Assembly: GCF_007004135.1 (NCBI RefSeq)
Contig: NZ_VJMG01000008.1
Location: forward strand, 62,001-126,000
From: Affinirhizobium straminoryzae
Lineage (GTDB): Bacteria > Pseudomonadota > Alphaproteobacteria > Rhizobiales > Rhizobiaceae
Direction of reading: 5' to 3'
DNA length: 64,000 nt
Numbering within the stretch: position 1 is the stretch's first letter; the number at the start of each line of letters is the position of its first letter. The position numbers and the translations under genes were made by a program. The notes under the pieces are model-generated. The model was not told the origin of the DNA. It saw nothing but the letters and a program-made list of their open reading frames with translations, and did no database searches. Positions 40,541 through 48,346 of this stretch are shown piece after piece.

Positions 40541-41149
40541 TTGGACAGCCAGACGCCCGGTGGAACCGTGACAGACCCCTACAAGATGCTTGGCGTGCCG
40601 CGCGATGCCGATGGGCAGGCGATCAAATCCGCCTATCGCCACCGTGCCAAGACTGCGCATCCGGATTCCGGCGGCGACGTGGAGACCTTTTCCAAACTGA
40701 AGGCTTCTTACGAGCTGTTGCTCGATCCCGTTCGCCGCAAGATCTACGACGATACAGGCTTCGATCCGCAGCTGACGGATGCCAAGGATCTGGAAGGCCT
40801 GATGATGCTCGATGCTCTCGTCAACGACATCATCCTGGACGAGCGGCAGCCCGGCAGTTTCGATCCCGTTGCCGCCATGCGCCGCAAGCTGACCGACCGC
40901 ATCGTCAACACGCGCTTTCACATTCTGGAGCTGGAGCGGCACCGGGGCCGCATTCGCAACCACATGGACCGTATCGGCCGCCGGCCGGAAAGCGACGTGC
41001 TGGGCCGCATGCTGTCGGCCCGCTGCGATGCGATTGCCGATGCCATGAGCAAGGCGGAAGCCGAGATCAAGGTGATCGAACAGGCCTATTCCATGCTGGA
41101 AGGCTATTCCTACGAACTGGATGCGGAAATGCCGAAGGCGGCAGAGTAA
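40541..41149 (+). CDS. J-domain (DnaJ-like) protein
   Basis: The first ~70 residues form a J domain (DPYKMLGVPRDADGQAIKSAYRHRAKTAHPDSGGD) with the HPD tripeptide required to stimulate DnaK ATPase. The remaining ~130 residues are charged helices without zinc fingers or a DnaJ C-terminal domain, so it is a specialised co-chaperone. A TTG start at 40541 follows AGAGGT at good distance; a GTG at 40520 is an alternative. It begins 34 bases after the MFS gene. Confidence 0.8.
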   Translation: MDSQTPGGTVTDPYKMLGVPRDADGQAIKSAYRHRAKTAHPDSGGDVETFSKLKASYELLLDPVRRKIYDDTGFDPQLTDAKDLEGLMMLDALVNDIILDERQPGSFDPVAAMRRKLTDRIVNTRFHILELERHRGRIRNHMDRIGRRPESDVLGRMLSARCDAIADAMSKAEAEIKVIEQAYSMLEGYSYELDAEMPKAAE

Positions 41150-41354
41150 GGACTGTGCCCCTCAGGGCTGTCGTTACAGGAGGCTGGAACCGGGCCGGAC
41201 GGGTGGGAAGCTCGCCTGCCAATTCGTCGGCCATGGGCAGAAAGCGGAAAAATGCCCATGTTCTTCATCGCCGTCGCGTCCGCTTGACACAGCCCGGTTT
41301 CCGCGTTCCGAACCGCCAAGGCAGCCTCCCGTTCCCGCGACGCGCGGAACGCCG

Positions 41355-41570
41355 TCACTGATAGAACAGCATATCGTCGCTGTCGGCGGATTTCTGCGCC
41401 AGCCGCAGGACATAGTCTTCCGCAGCATCCGCCAGCGTCAGCGCGATTTCCGCCTGGTCCAGTCCTTTTGCGCGAAGGGCGGCGATCATGTCCAGCATGG
41501 CCGCCTCCACCTGAAAGCGGCGGCAGATATCGAGTTCGGCCTCTTCGGCCGGGGCGTGTCTTTGGCCCAT
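41355..41570 (-). CDS. Conserved-looking small hypothetical protein, 71 residues
   Basis: I do not recognise this protein by family. It is predicted to be helical and acidic (IAALRAKGLDQAEIALTLADAAEDYVLRLA), with no membrane segment or signal peptide. The ATG at 41570 is preceded by AAGGAG. Composition and codon pattern match the surrounding host genes. The 205 bases between it and the J-domain gene show nothing I can name. Confidence 0.6.
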   Translation of the reverse strand: MGQRHAPAEEAELDICRRFQVEAAMLDMIAALRAKGLDQAEIALTLADAAEDYVLRLAQKSADSDDMLFYQ

Positions 41571-41732
41571 GGACGTAAGCTCCTTGTCCCTGACGAGACG
41601 ATGACACAGGTGGACAAGCTTACAAGCGCATCATTTCCAAAAGGTTAACCGAACACGGCCCTGTCTCATCACGAAACACATCTGCACGCATGGCCTGCAA
41701 TTTCCTAGCCTGTTCCGCAAAATGACGCAGGT

Positions 41733-41927
41733 TCAGTTGCGGCTGGCATCCTCGATGCGCCAGCCGAAAGCCCAGGCCTCACACTTCGCCTGCCATTCCG
41801 CCAGCGGCGCACCGTGACGGGCAGGGCGCTTGTCCAGCAGCGGATTGTCTCCAGGACGCAACCCCAGAACGCGGGCACTCATGCCCCGCTGCTGCCAGTC
41901 GAGTACGAGATCCATTTCACTCAGCAT
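41733..41927 (-). CDS. Small RMF/CrpP-like protein, 64 residues
   Basis: The pattern QQRGMSARVLGLRPGDNPL followed by WQAKCEAWAFGWRIED resembles the ribosome modulation factor / CrpP fold: a Gly-Ala-Gly helix, an NP turn and a C-terminal W(x)nGW helix. In enterobacteria Rmf dimerises ribosomes in stationary phase. This resemblance is by eye and weak; it may be a distinct rhizobial family. The ATG has GAGG upstream. Confidence 0.55.
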   Translation of the reverse strand: MLSEMDLVLDWQQRGMSARVLGLRPGDNPLLDKRPARHGAPLAEWQAKCEAWAFGWRIEDASRN

Positions 41928-42413
41928 GTGCGATCCTCATGATCCAACCGTCGTCCACAGACACGTTTTTCCGACACATAATCAGATGATGGATCAACCT
42001 TGCACGAAACTGATCTGTGATCGTTTTTTTGGGTTGCATGACAAGGGCGCGGGAACCCATGCGGCCATATGCTGTTTCGCCATCGCCGACAGCCTGCTGA
42101 CAGAACTGGGGCAAAGGCAAGCGGAGGATCCGGAAGGGGGGCGACTCCTCTCTCCGGCTGGTCGCATGCTTCCACCGCGACAAGGGAGGAACTGACGCCT
42201 TCGGACAGGCCTTTGAGGCATGCAGTGGTAGAGCCGGAGGAGAGGATCAACGCAGCCGAATACCGCACGGGTCGAGAAGCCGACCAGCATGGCGCATGCG
42301 GGCACAACAATCCGGCCGTCGGCTTAGGCAGGCGTGCCGCAGGTCCGTGTCGGAACCTGCGTGCTGTCCGTCAGCGCCGACGAAACGCCTGCCGGAGGGA
42401 ATATCGGGTCTGC
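41928..42413. other. 486-base stretch without a recognisable gene
   Basis: Several short frames are open on both strands but none has a ribosome site together with a protein-like composition. It contains a T run (GATCGTTTTTTTGG around 42020) but no clean terminator stem. It may be decayed sequence at the edge of the FkbM/GSCFA block. Confidence 0.5.
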
Positions 42414-43277
42414 TTAGTCAGTCGGCACCACCACGTAGTCTGCGTTGACCAGTGGCTCGTTGATCCCGCATGGCACAAGATCCGTGCGATAAACAAGGCC
42501 AGCAACAAGGCGCGTGTGGAAGCGAAACAGCGTGAAGGGGAACGGAATGACGGAACTCAGCCCCCCATAGTCGGAAAACCGCGCGATCGTGGAGTCCGAC
42601 ACTTCAAACCAGATGAGAGGACGGCTTGCCTGAAGCGATTGCCGCAAACCCGACAGAACCTGCGGCTCGAAACCCTGCACGTCAATCTTGACCGCATCCA
42701 CGCGCGCGGCGAGTCCCTGCTCACGCAGGATCTCGTCACCTATTCGGACCGGCAGACAGACCTCCCGGGCGCCATCCACCTTGAAGGATGGATCGAAGGT
42801 ACCAGTCCCCTGGTTCGCGTGCGTCGGCTGATAGAAGAGCAATATGTCGTCACGGTCAGACAGGCCGATATTGAAGGTCGTGATGTTTCCGTCAGACCCG
42901 GTTTCAACGTTGCGTACCAGACGCTCATAGACCACCGGATTAGGCTCGAAGGCGAAGACACGGTCAAAATGCTCGCCAAAAGTCAGCGAATGCATACCGA
43001 CATTGGCTCCGACATCCAGAACCAGACCCGCGCGCCCCCGACTTTCCGCGAGCTGACAGAACAGCCTCTTCTCCTCACCCTCATAGTCACGAAAGAGAAG
43101 TACGTTCCATTCAACGTAAGAACCTGGATCAAGATCGACAGTCCCGCGAGATCGACGAACCCTGATGTTTTGATGAGGATTACGATCAGGACTGTTGAGA
43201 ATAAGACAAAACCGCATCCAGCCTCGAAGTTGTCGAAGGGGAGCGAATTTCGGAAGAATGCTGAGAGCGACATGCAT
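42414..43277 (-). CDS. FkbM family methyltransferase
   Basis: A 287-residue SAM-dependent methyltransferase. The SAM site is LVLDVGANVGMHSLTFGEHF, followed by FAFEPNPVVYERL, and the FkbM signature KIDVQGFEPQVLSGLRQSL is present. Such enzymes methylate sugars or polyketides, often of surface polysaccharides. The ATG at 43277 has GGAG eight bases upstream; longer frames with ATG 43340 or TTG 43400 lack a ribosome site. Base composition looks less GC-rich than the housekeeping genes, and the neighbour is another surface-type accessory gene, so transfer is plausible. Confidence 0.82.
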   Translation of the reverse strand: MHVALSILPKFAPLRQLRGWMRFCLILNSPDRNPHQNIRVRRSRGTVDLDPGSYVEWNVLLFRDYEGEEKRLFCQLAESRGRAGLVLDVGANVGMHSLTFGEHFDRVFAFEPNPVVYERLVRNVETGSDGNITTFNIGLSDRDDILLFYQPTHANQGTGTFDPSFKVDGAREVCLPVRIGDEILREQGLAARVDAVKIDVQGFEPQVLSGLRQSLQASRPLIWFEVSDSTIARFSDYGGLSSVIPFPFTLFRFHTRLVAGLVYRTDLVPCGINEPLVNADYVVVPTD

Positions 43278-43480
43278 GGCCAGGCTCCGGCATCTGAAAG
43301 TATTTCTAAGACGATACTTACAATCAACCGAAACGTGCATCAATGAGAAAATGTGGCCAAGCGGATCGCCCTTGTGATCCGTGTCCAGCCAGACCGGCAA
43401 TCAGCGAGCAAGCCCCTGAAATTTCATTGCCCGAACGTCGGGCTTCTGGCACTGATGCGCCGAAGACATGAGGGAATGCA

Positions 43481-44575
43481 ATGGCAATCAGGACGTTCAG
43501 CGGGCAGGCGGCATGGCAGACGGCAGCCAGAGCAGAAGTGGCTCGGTGGCAGGAACATATCGATCGCTTTTCGCAGGAACTGGTGGAGGTCGTCCATACG
43601 CCGAAATTTCGTCTGGGGCAGGATGAGCGCGTCTTCTGCATCGGCTCCTGTTTTGCCCGCAGCATCGAGGAACACCTGATCTACCAGAACATCTCCGTCC
43701 TCAGCCGGAAGATCATCTGCCCGCAGGAAGAGTGGTCGAGCAGGCCCACGGGTATCGTCAACAAGTTCACCACCCAGTCCATGCGCAACGAGGTGGAATG
43801 GGTGCTGGAGCAGCCTCAGATCACCCCTGCGCTCTTCGAGGAGCGGGCCGACGGCTGGCGCGATCTTCAACTTTGTCCGGGGACACGTCCTGTACCGCTC
43901 GAGCGGGCGATGGAGAGACGCGCGTATATCATATCCGATTATTTTGCACGGCTGCAGCAGGCCACTACCGTGATCATCACGCTTGGCCTGAATGAAGTGT
44001 GGTATGATACTGACAGCAGGCGATATCTGAATGCCGCCCCCGGATTTCATTCCACACGGACAGCCCCTGAGCGCTATGAGCTTCGGATTATGGACGTTGC
44101 GACAAGCCTTGAGGATCTCGATCGCATCCGCACGCTGCTGATGCAGCTGAATCCCGAGATGCGGATCATCGTCACGGTATCGCCGGTTCCCCTGCACGAA
44201 ACCTTCTCAGGACGCGACGTCATGACGGCCAACATGTTGTCCAAATCCACACTCAGAGTTGCAGCAGATCTGTTTGCCCAGGATCACGATAACGTCGATT
44301 ACTTTCCCGTCTATGACATGGTGGCGATGTCACCACGCAGCAGCGTCTTTTCGTCCGACCACCTTCATGTGGCGCACGAAGCCGTGGAGCGTATCATGGC
44401 GATATTCCTGCGCCTGTACATGGGTATCGAGGCACAGCCCTCACCCTTTCGCGAGCGCTATTATCTGCTGGCCAATCCCGATGTTGAAGCCGCGGTGCGC
44501 CGCGGTGAGTTGAGCTCCGGCTATGAGCACTGGATGATTTTCGGTCAGGCGGAAGACAGGCCCCTGCATCCCTAG
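43481..44575 (+). CDS. GSCFA domain protein with C-terminal NPDV-type module
   Basis: The 364-residue protein has the GSCFA motif itself (VFCIGSCFARSIEEHL, about residues 50-65) and downstream TTVIITLGLNEVWYD and FSSDHLHV, which suggest an SGNH-hydrolase-like active site (Ser of GSCFA, Asp/His of DHLH). The last ~40 residues, RYYLLANPDVEAAVRRGE followed by GYEHWMIFGQAEDRPL, match a short module often attached to rhizobial glycan-related proteins. A role in modifying surface polysaccharide is inferred from context. No signal peptide is seen. Confidence 0.8.
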   Translation: MAIRTFSGQAAWQTAARAEVARWQEHIDRFSQELVEVVHTPKFRLGQDERVFCIGSCFARSIEEHLIYQNISVLSRKIICPQEEWSSRPTGIVNKFTTQSMRNEVEWVLEQPQITPALFEERADGWRDLQLCPGTRPVPLERAMERRAYIISDYFARLQQATTVIITLGLNEVWYDTDSRRYLNAAPGFHSTRTAPERYELRIMDVATSLEDLDRIRTLLMQLNPEMRIIVTVSPVPLHETFSGRDVMTANMLSKSTLRVAADLFAQDHDNVDYFPVYDMVAMSPRSSVFSSDHLHVAHEAVERIMAIFLRLYMGIEAQPSPFRERYYLLANPDVEAAVRRGELSSGYEHWMIFGQAEDRPLHP

Positions 44576-44603
44576 GCAACAGACTTCAGAAGCACTCGAG
44601 AAC

Positions 44604-44693
44604 TGGCGGAAGAGGTGGGATTCGAACCCACGGTACGGTTTCCCGCACGCCGGTTTTCAAGACCGGTTCCTTAAACCACTCGGACACTCTTCC
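44604..44693 (-). tRNA. tRNA-Ser (anticodon UGA)
   Basis: A 90-base class II tRNA. The acceptor GGAAGAG pairs with CTCTTCC, the discriminator is G, and CCA is encoded (44604-44606). The anticodon loop CTTGAAA has TGA at 44657-44659. The T arm reads GTGGGTTCGAATCCCAC, and the long variable arm characteristic of serine tRNAs is present. Its 3' end faces the FkbM/GSCFA block. Confidence 0.97.
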
Positions 44694-44936
44694 GGATGCC
44701 TTCGGCGCCATGCGCCACGGTTCGGCGGTGGGTTTATCGTGCAGGCCGGGGGTACGTCAACTGGCGATCAACGATGCTGCAATGCAACACGAGCCGCATT
44801 CACCGCTCGGTTTCTCTTGCGCTGCAGCAATACTGCCCTAGATCGGCCATGGAATGCCGTTTGGCTGCACCGAAACGGCAAAGCTTGGCTTCGATCCTTC
44901 CGGCATTGTTCCGGAACGATGCGGCAGGAGAGGTTG

Positions 44937-46367
44937 ATGGCAGAGCAGCGAAAGACCTTGACCAGCGTTGTCTGGAGCATTTCGTCCAAGATCGCCATCT
45001 TCACCCTGAAATTCATCAGCGTCCCGATTCTGGCCCGCTACCTTTCGCCGGAAGAACTTGGCATGGTGGCGAGCGGCATGATCGTCATCACCTTCCTGCT
45101 GATGTTTGCCGGCGCGGGCCTCACGGCCGGACTGATCCGCGACGCCCGTGAAGATGCCGTCAGCGACGATACCGTGTTCTGGACCAATCTTGCGGTCTCG
45201 GCCCTCCTGGCGGTCGCCGTCTTTGTCTGGGCCGATCCGCTGGCAACGCTGCTTGGTGCGCCGGAAGCCAGCTGGCTGCTGCAGGTCTTCTCGCCGCTCT
45301 TCGTGCTTTATCTGGGGCCGGATGTGGCAAGCTCTCAACTGGCCCGGCGCATGGCCTTCGATCGCGATGCCTTCGTCACCGTGGTTGCCGAAGCCTTGGG
45401 CGCGATGGCGGCGATTGCCGTCGTGCTCGGCGGCTACGGCATCTGGGCGCTGATCGTCCAGCTCTATGTGAGCGCCGTCCTGCGGTTTTTCGGCCTCTTC
45501 GTCGCGGCCGGCTATCTGCCCGGCCTGCATTTCTCCTCGAGTGAACTGAAGCGCCACATGAGCTACGGGGTGAGGCTGGTGGGGGCGGATTTCGTCAACT
45601 TCCTCTCCTTCCAGTCGCCCATCGTCATCATCACCCGCATGCTCGGCCTGCCACAGGCCGGCACGTTCAACCTCACAAACCGTCTGTCCGACCTGCCGAA
45701 CCAGATCGTGCTGACGGGGCTGATGAGCGTGCTGTTTCCCTCCTTCAGTCGCATGAACGAGGACAATGCCCGGCAGGCTGAGGTCCTGTCGCGCACCACC
45801 CGCGCCACCACGCTGCTACTGGCGCCGCTTCTGTTCGGCATCTGGGCGGTCTCGGAGCCGGCGATGACGGTGGTGTTCGGCGAAAAATGGGCCTTTGCCG
45901 CACCGGTGCTCGGGCTTCTCGCCGTATCCAAGGGCATCATGTCGCCCTGCGGCAGCTTCATTCCCTATCTGAAGGCCACCGGCCATGCCTCGGTGCTGTG
46001 GTGGTTCGGGCTCGGGCGGGCCATCACCGTAGTGGCGGCCATGACGCTGGGCGCCTGGTGGGATGGGCTGGAAGGCCTGTGCCTGGCGCTCTGCATCGCC
46101 AACCTCTTCGTGCTGCTTGCCTATCTCGCCATCGTGCTGAAGGTGGCGCGGCTGCCTCTGGCGCAGGGCATGCGCGACACGCTTCTGCCGCTGGCCGTCG
46201 CTGGCGCCATGGCGATCGCCGTGCGGCTGGCGCAGGGGGAGGGGCTGATCATCTTCCACGGCGCCGTGCTGCAGCTTGCGGCAGGCGTTGCGCTGGGTGG
46301 CGTCGTCTATGCGCTGCTCCTCGCGCTGACGCAGAGACGGCTTGTTCTCGATCTTGTCCGCCGCTGA
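44937..46367 (+). CDS. Lipopolysaccharide/oligosaccharide flippase (Wzx-like, MOP family)
   Basis: A 476-residue membrane protein with about 12-14 helices and the polysaccharide biosynthesis pattern: VVWSISSKIAIFTLKFISVPILARYLSPEELGMVA at the N-terminus and RLVGADFVNFLSFQSPIVIITRMLG in the middle. Family members flip lipid-linked glycans or exopolysaccharide repeat units. The start at 44937 follows CAGGAG. No glycosyltransferase genes are adjacent, so its glycan is unknown. It converges on the VanZ-like gene. Confidence 0.87.
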   Translation: MAEQRKTLTSVVWSISSKIAIFTLKFISVPILARYLSPEELGMVASGMIVITFLLMFAGAGLTAGLIRDAREDAVSDDTVFWTNLAVSALLAVAVFVWADPLATLLGAPEASWLLQVFSPLFVLYLGPDVASSQLARRMAFDRDAFVTVVAEALGAMAAIAVVLGGYGIWALIVQLYVSAVLRFFGLFVAAGYLPGLHFSSSELKRHMSYGVRLVGADFVNFLSFQSPIVIITRMLGLPQAGTFNLTNRLSDLPNQIVLTGLMSVLFPSFSRMNEDNARQAEVLSRTTRATTLLLAPLLFGIWAVSEPAMTVVFGEKWAFAAPVLGLLAVSKGIMSPCGSFIPYLKATGHASVLWWFGLGRAITVVAAMTLGAWWDGLEGLCLALCIANLFVLLAYLAIVLKVARLPLAQGMRDTLLPLAVAGAMAIAVRLAQGEGLIIFHGAVLQLAAGVALGGVVYALLLALTQRRLVLDLVRR

Positions 46368-46381
46368 CAGTCGCCCGGCAA

Positions 46382-46756
46382 TCAGCGCCGCCGGCGCGCC
46401 GCAAGCACGTGTCGAGCGCGCAGATGCAGAGACTGCCAGCTCCAGGCCAGCAACGCGCCGCAGGCCGCCCCCATGCCTTTGACGGACGCATCCAGCAGAT
46501 GCGCATGGCGCGTGGGCGCCAGAAGTTGCAGCGCCTCGATGGCGCCGGCGCTGGCGACCAGCAGCACGAGAAGCACAAGCGGTCGCCGTGGATAGGCCAT
46601 CACGAACAGAAAGGCCATCACAGCAAAGGCGAGCGCGCGGTCGAGATTGACCGGCAGCGGATCATGCGGACGAAGTCCGATCGGCGAGACGGTCACGAAC
46701 ACGATGGCGGCGAGCGAGAGCCAGGCCAGGAAACGAAAGGGACGGGGAGACATCAT
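46382..46756 (-). CDS. VanZ family protein
   Basis: A 124-residue protein with four hydrophobic helices. The sequence AIVFVTVSPIGLRPHDPLPVNLDRALAFAVMAFLF and GAIEALQLLAPTRHAHLLDASVKGMGAACGALL fit the VanZ pattern (the P...R...D and E.LQ...R...D.x.N/K.G motifs). VanZ proteins give low-level teicoplanin resistance in enterococci, but the role in Gram-negatives is unknown. Two adjacent ATGs (46756, 46753) are possible starts. Confidence 0.75.
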   Translation of the reverse strand: MMSPRPFRFLAWLSLAAIVFVTVSPIGLRPHDPLPVNLDRALAFAVMAFLFVMAYPRRPLVLLVLLVASAGAIEALQLLAPTRHAHLLDASVKGMGAACGALLAWSWQSLHLRARHVLAARRRR

Positions 46757-46872
46757 CACGTCACATTGCAGCCGTCTGCCGGGGAGGCAAGGCAACAAGA
46801 CGTGATCACAAGGCAGAAGGGTTTCCAATCCTGTACCGATTCGACTGGGGAGGCCGAAACATCAATTCTTCA

Positions 46873-46973
46873 TTAACCATGATCTCATCGAATTTTCCTT
46901 ATCCCCTGTTTTGGATCGCATTTTAGCCACGTTACAGGCAAGACTGCCGGGCATGAGCCTGAGCATTAACCAT
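46873..46973. promoter_or_regulatory. Two CtrA-type half-sites upstream of rlpA
   Basis: TTAACCAT occurs exactly at 46873-46880 and 46966-46973, inside the 278-base region before the rlpA-like gene. This octamer is the known CtrA half-site of several alphaproteobacteria. No full TTAA-N7-TTAA site is present. Confidence 0.4.
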
Positions 46974-47017
46974 AGATGCAAAAAGGCGCGGGGGGACACA
47001 TCCGGACGAGGACCTGG

Positions 47018-47050
47018 ATGAACCTCAAAGCGGCGTGGGACACGATTTGA
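47018..47050 (+). other. Possible 10-codon leader ORF before rlpA
   Basis: ATG at 47018 follows GAGG and encodes MNLKAAWDTI before TGA at 47048. The stop overlaps a TTG (47047) that is in frame with RlpA, so it could feed ribosomes to that start. It may be chance. Confidence 0.3.
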
Positions 47051-48282
47051 CTTCTTATTCTGGTAAACTTCGGCTGGGTGCGCGGTGGCTGAGCTTGACG
47101 CTCGTCTGCATCGGCATGGCATCCTGTGCGGGCAACCCGACGACGGTTGCCAAGAAGGGCAAGAGCAAGAGCAAGGAATATTTCGCCGAGAGCGAATATG
47201 GCGTGAAGGCCAGCCCGCGGGTGATCGCGGACGGCCAGCCGGTGCCGCGGGGCGGCGGCCGCTTCCTGGTGGGCGACCCCTATGAAGTGAAGGGCAAAAC
47301 CTATGTGCCGAAGGAAGATCCGAACTACAACAAGTCGGGTCTTGCCTCCTGGTACGGTTCCGCGTTCCATGGGCGCATGACCGCCAATGGCGAAGTCTAT
47401 GACAGCGACTACATCTCGGCCGCTCATCCGACCTTCCCGCTGCCGAGTTATGCGCGCGTGACCAATCTCGATACCGGCTCCTCGGTGATCGTACGCGTCA
47501 ACGATCGCGGGCCCTTCCACCCGGGCCGCGTGATAGACGTTTCGGAAAAGACCGCCGAACTTCTCGACTTCCGCCGCACAGGGACAGCCCGCGTCAACGT
47601 ACAGTATGTCGGGCGCGCCCGCATGGACGGCCGCGACATGCCCTTCCTGATGGCCTCCTATGTCCGCAAGGGCGAGCGCGTACCAGGGGTCATCAACCCG
47701 GAAGGCCAGATCGCATCGGGCGTGATGGTGGCGTCCAACCGGTCGCTCGGGGATGATCTGCAGAGCTATGGCAGCCGCACTTCGTCGCAGACGGCCTTTG
47801 CCGGCTCCACGCCACAGGGCAAGCCTGCCAAGGTGAAGCCGCTCAGCGCTTCCTTCGAGGAAGCGGTCAGGTCCTATGACGCGCCGCAGGCCAAGCCGGC
47901 CCCGGCAGCCCGTCCGGCACCTGCTATTGCCCAGCGCCAGCCCGTCCAGCCTCAGCCGGTGGTTCGTCAGGCAGTCCTGCCGCAGCCTGTTGCTGTCCAG
48001 CGCAAGCCTGCTTCCGTCGTGCAGCCGGCCGTACCGGTGATGCGACAGGCGCAGATGGCAGCACCCGTACAGGCAGCCCCGGCCCACCGGGCGGAGCCGT
48101 CGCGGATCGAGGCACCGAAGGTCGCTCCGGCCAAGGCGCGCCCGGCCATGGAAACGGCATCTGCCGCGCCGGCACCGAGCGCCAAGACCCCGCGCGTGAT
48201 GTTCGGCAATGTCGTGCTGCGCGAGGATGGCGTTCTCGAAACGGATGGCGGCGGAGCCGCCCCGAAAGCCGCGCGGCGCTGA
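47035..48282 (+). CDS. rlpA: Septal ring lytic transglycosylase, RlpA family lipoprotein
   Basis: RlpA cleaves denuded glycan strands at the septum. After an N-terminal hydrophobic stretch the lipobox GMASC sets the lipidated cysteine (about residue 31). The double-psi barrel catalytic domain is SGLASWYGSAFHGRMTANGEVYDSDYISAAHPTFPLPSYARVTNLD...VRVNDRGPFHPGRVIDVSE. The last ~170 residues are Pro/Ala/Gln-rich and low-complexity, without a SPOR domain, which is unusual for septal targeting. The start is uncertain: GTG at 47035 or TTG at 47047. Confidence 0.87.
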   Translation: MGHDLTSYSGKLRLGARWLSLTLVCIGMASCAGNPTTVAKKGKSKSKEYFAESEYGVKASPRVIADGQPVPRGGGRFLVGDPYEVKGKTYVPKEDPNYNKSGLASWYGSAFHGRMTANGEVYDSDYISAAHPTFPLPSYARVTNLDTGSSVIVRVNDRGPFHPGRVIDVSEKTAELLDFRRTGTARVNVQYVGRARMDGRDMPFLMASYVRKGERVPGVINPEGQIASGVMVASNRSLGDDLQSYGSRTSSQTAFAGSTPQGKPAKVKPLSASFEEAVRSYDAPQAKPAPAARPAPAIAQRQPVQPQPVVRQAVLPQPVAVQRKPASVVQPAVPVMRQAQMAAPVQAAPAHRAEPSRIEAPKVAPAKARPAMETASAAPAPSAKTPRVMFGNVVLREDGVLETDGGGAAPKAARR

Positions 48283-48300
48283 ACGCGCGGTTGCACCGGC

Positions 48301-48325
48301 CGGCCATGCTTGTTAGGCATGGCCG
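48301..48325 (+). other. Perfect hairpin between rlpA and the DacA-like gene
   Basis: CGGCCATGC-TTGTTAG-GCATGGCCG is a perfect 9-bp stem. It ends directly before an ATG at 48326 and would hide any ribosome site for it, which favours the downstream ATG at 48347. No T run follows, so termination would be weak. Confidence 0.55.
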
Positions 48326-48346
48326 ATGCGGTTGAAGAGTGTCCTC

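Noticed and set aside
41921..42310. A 129-residue minus-strand frame in the gene-poor stretch
   Set aside because: Cys/Pro/Arg-rich composition, no ribosome site and no recognisable pattern.
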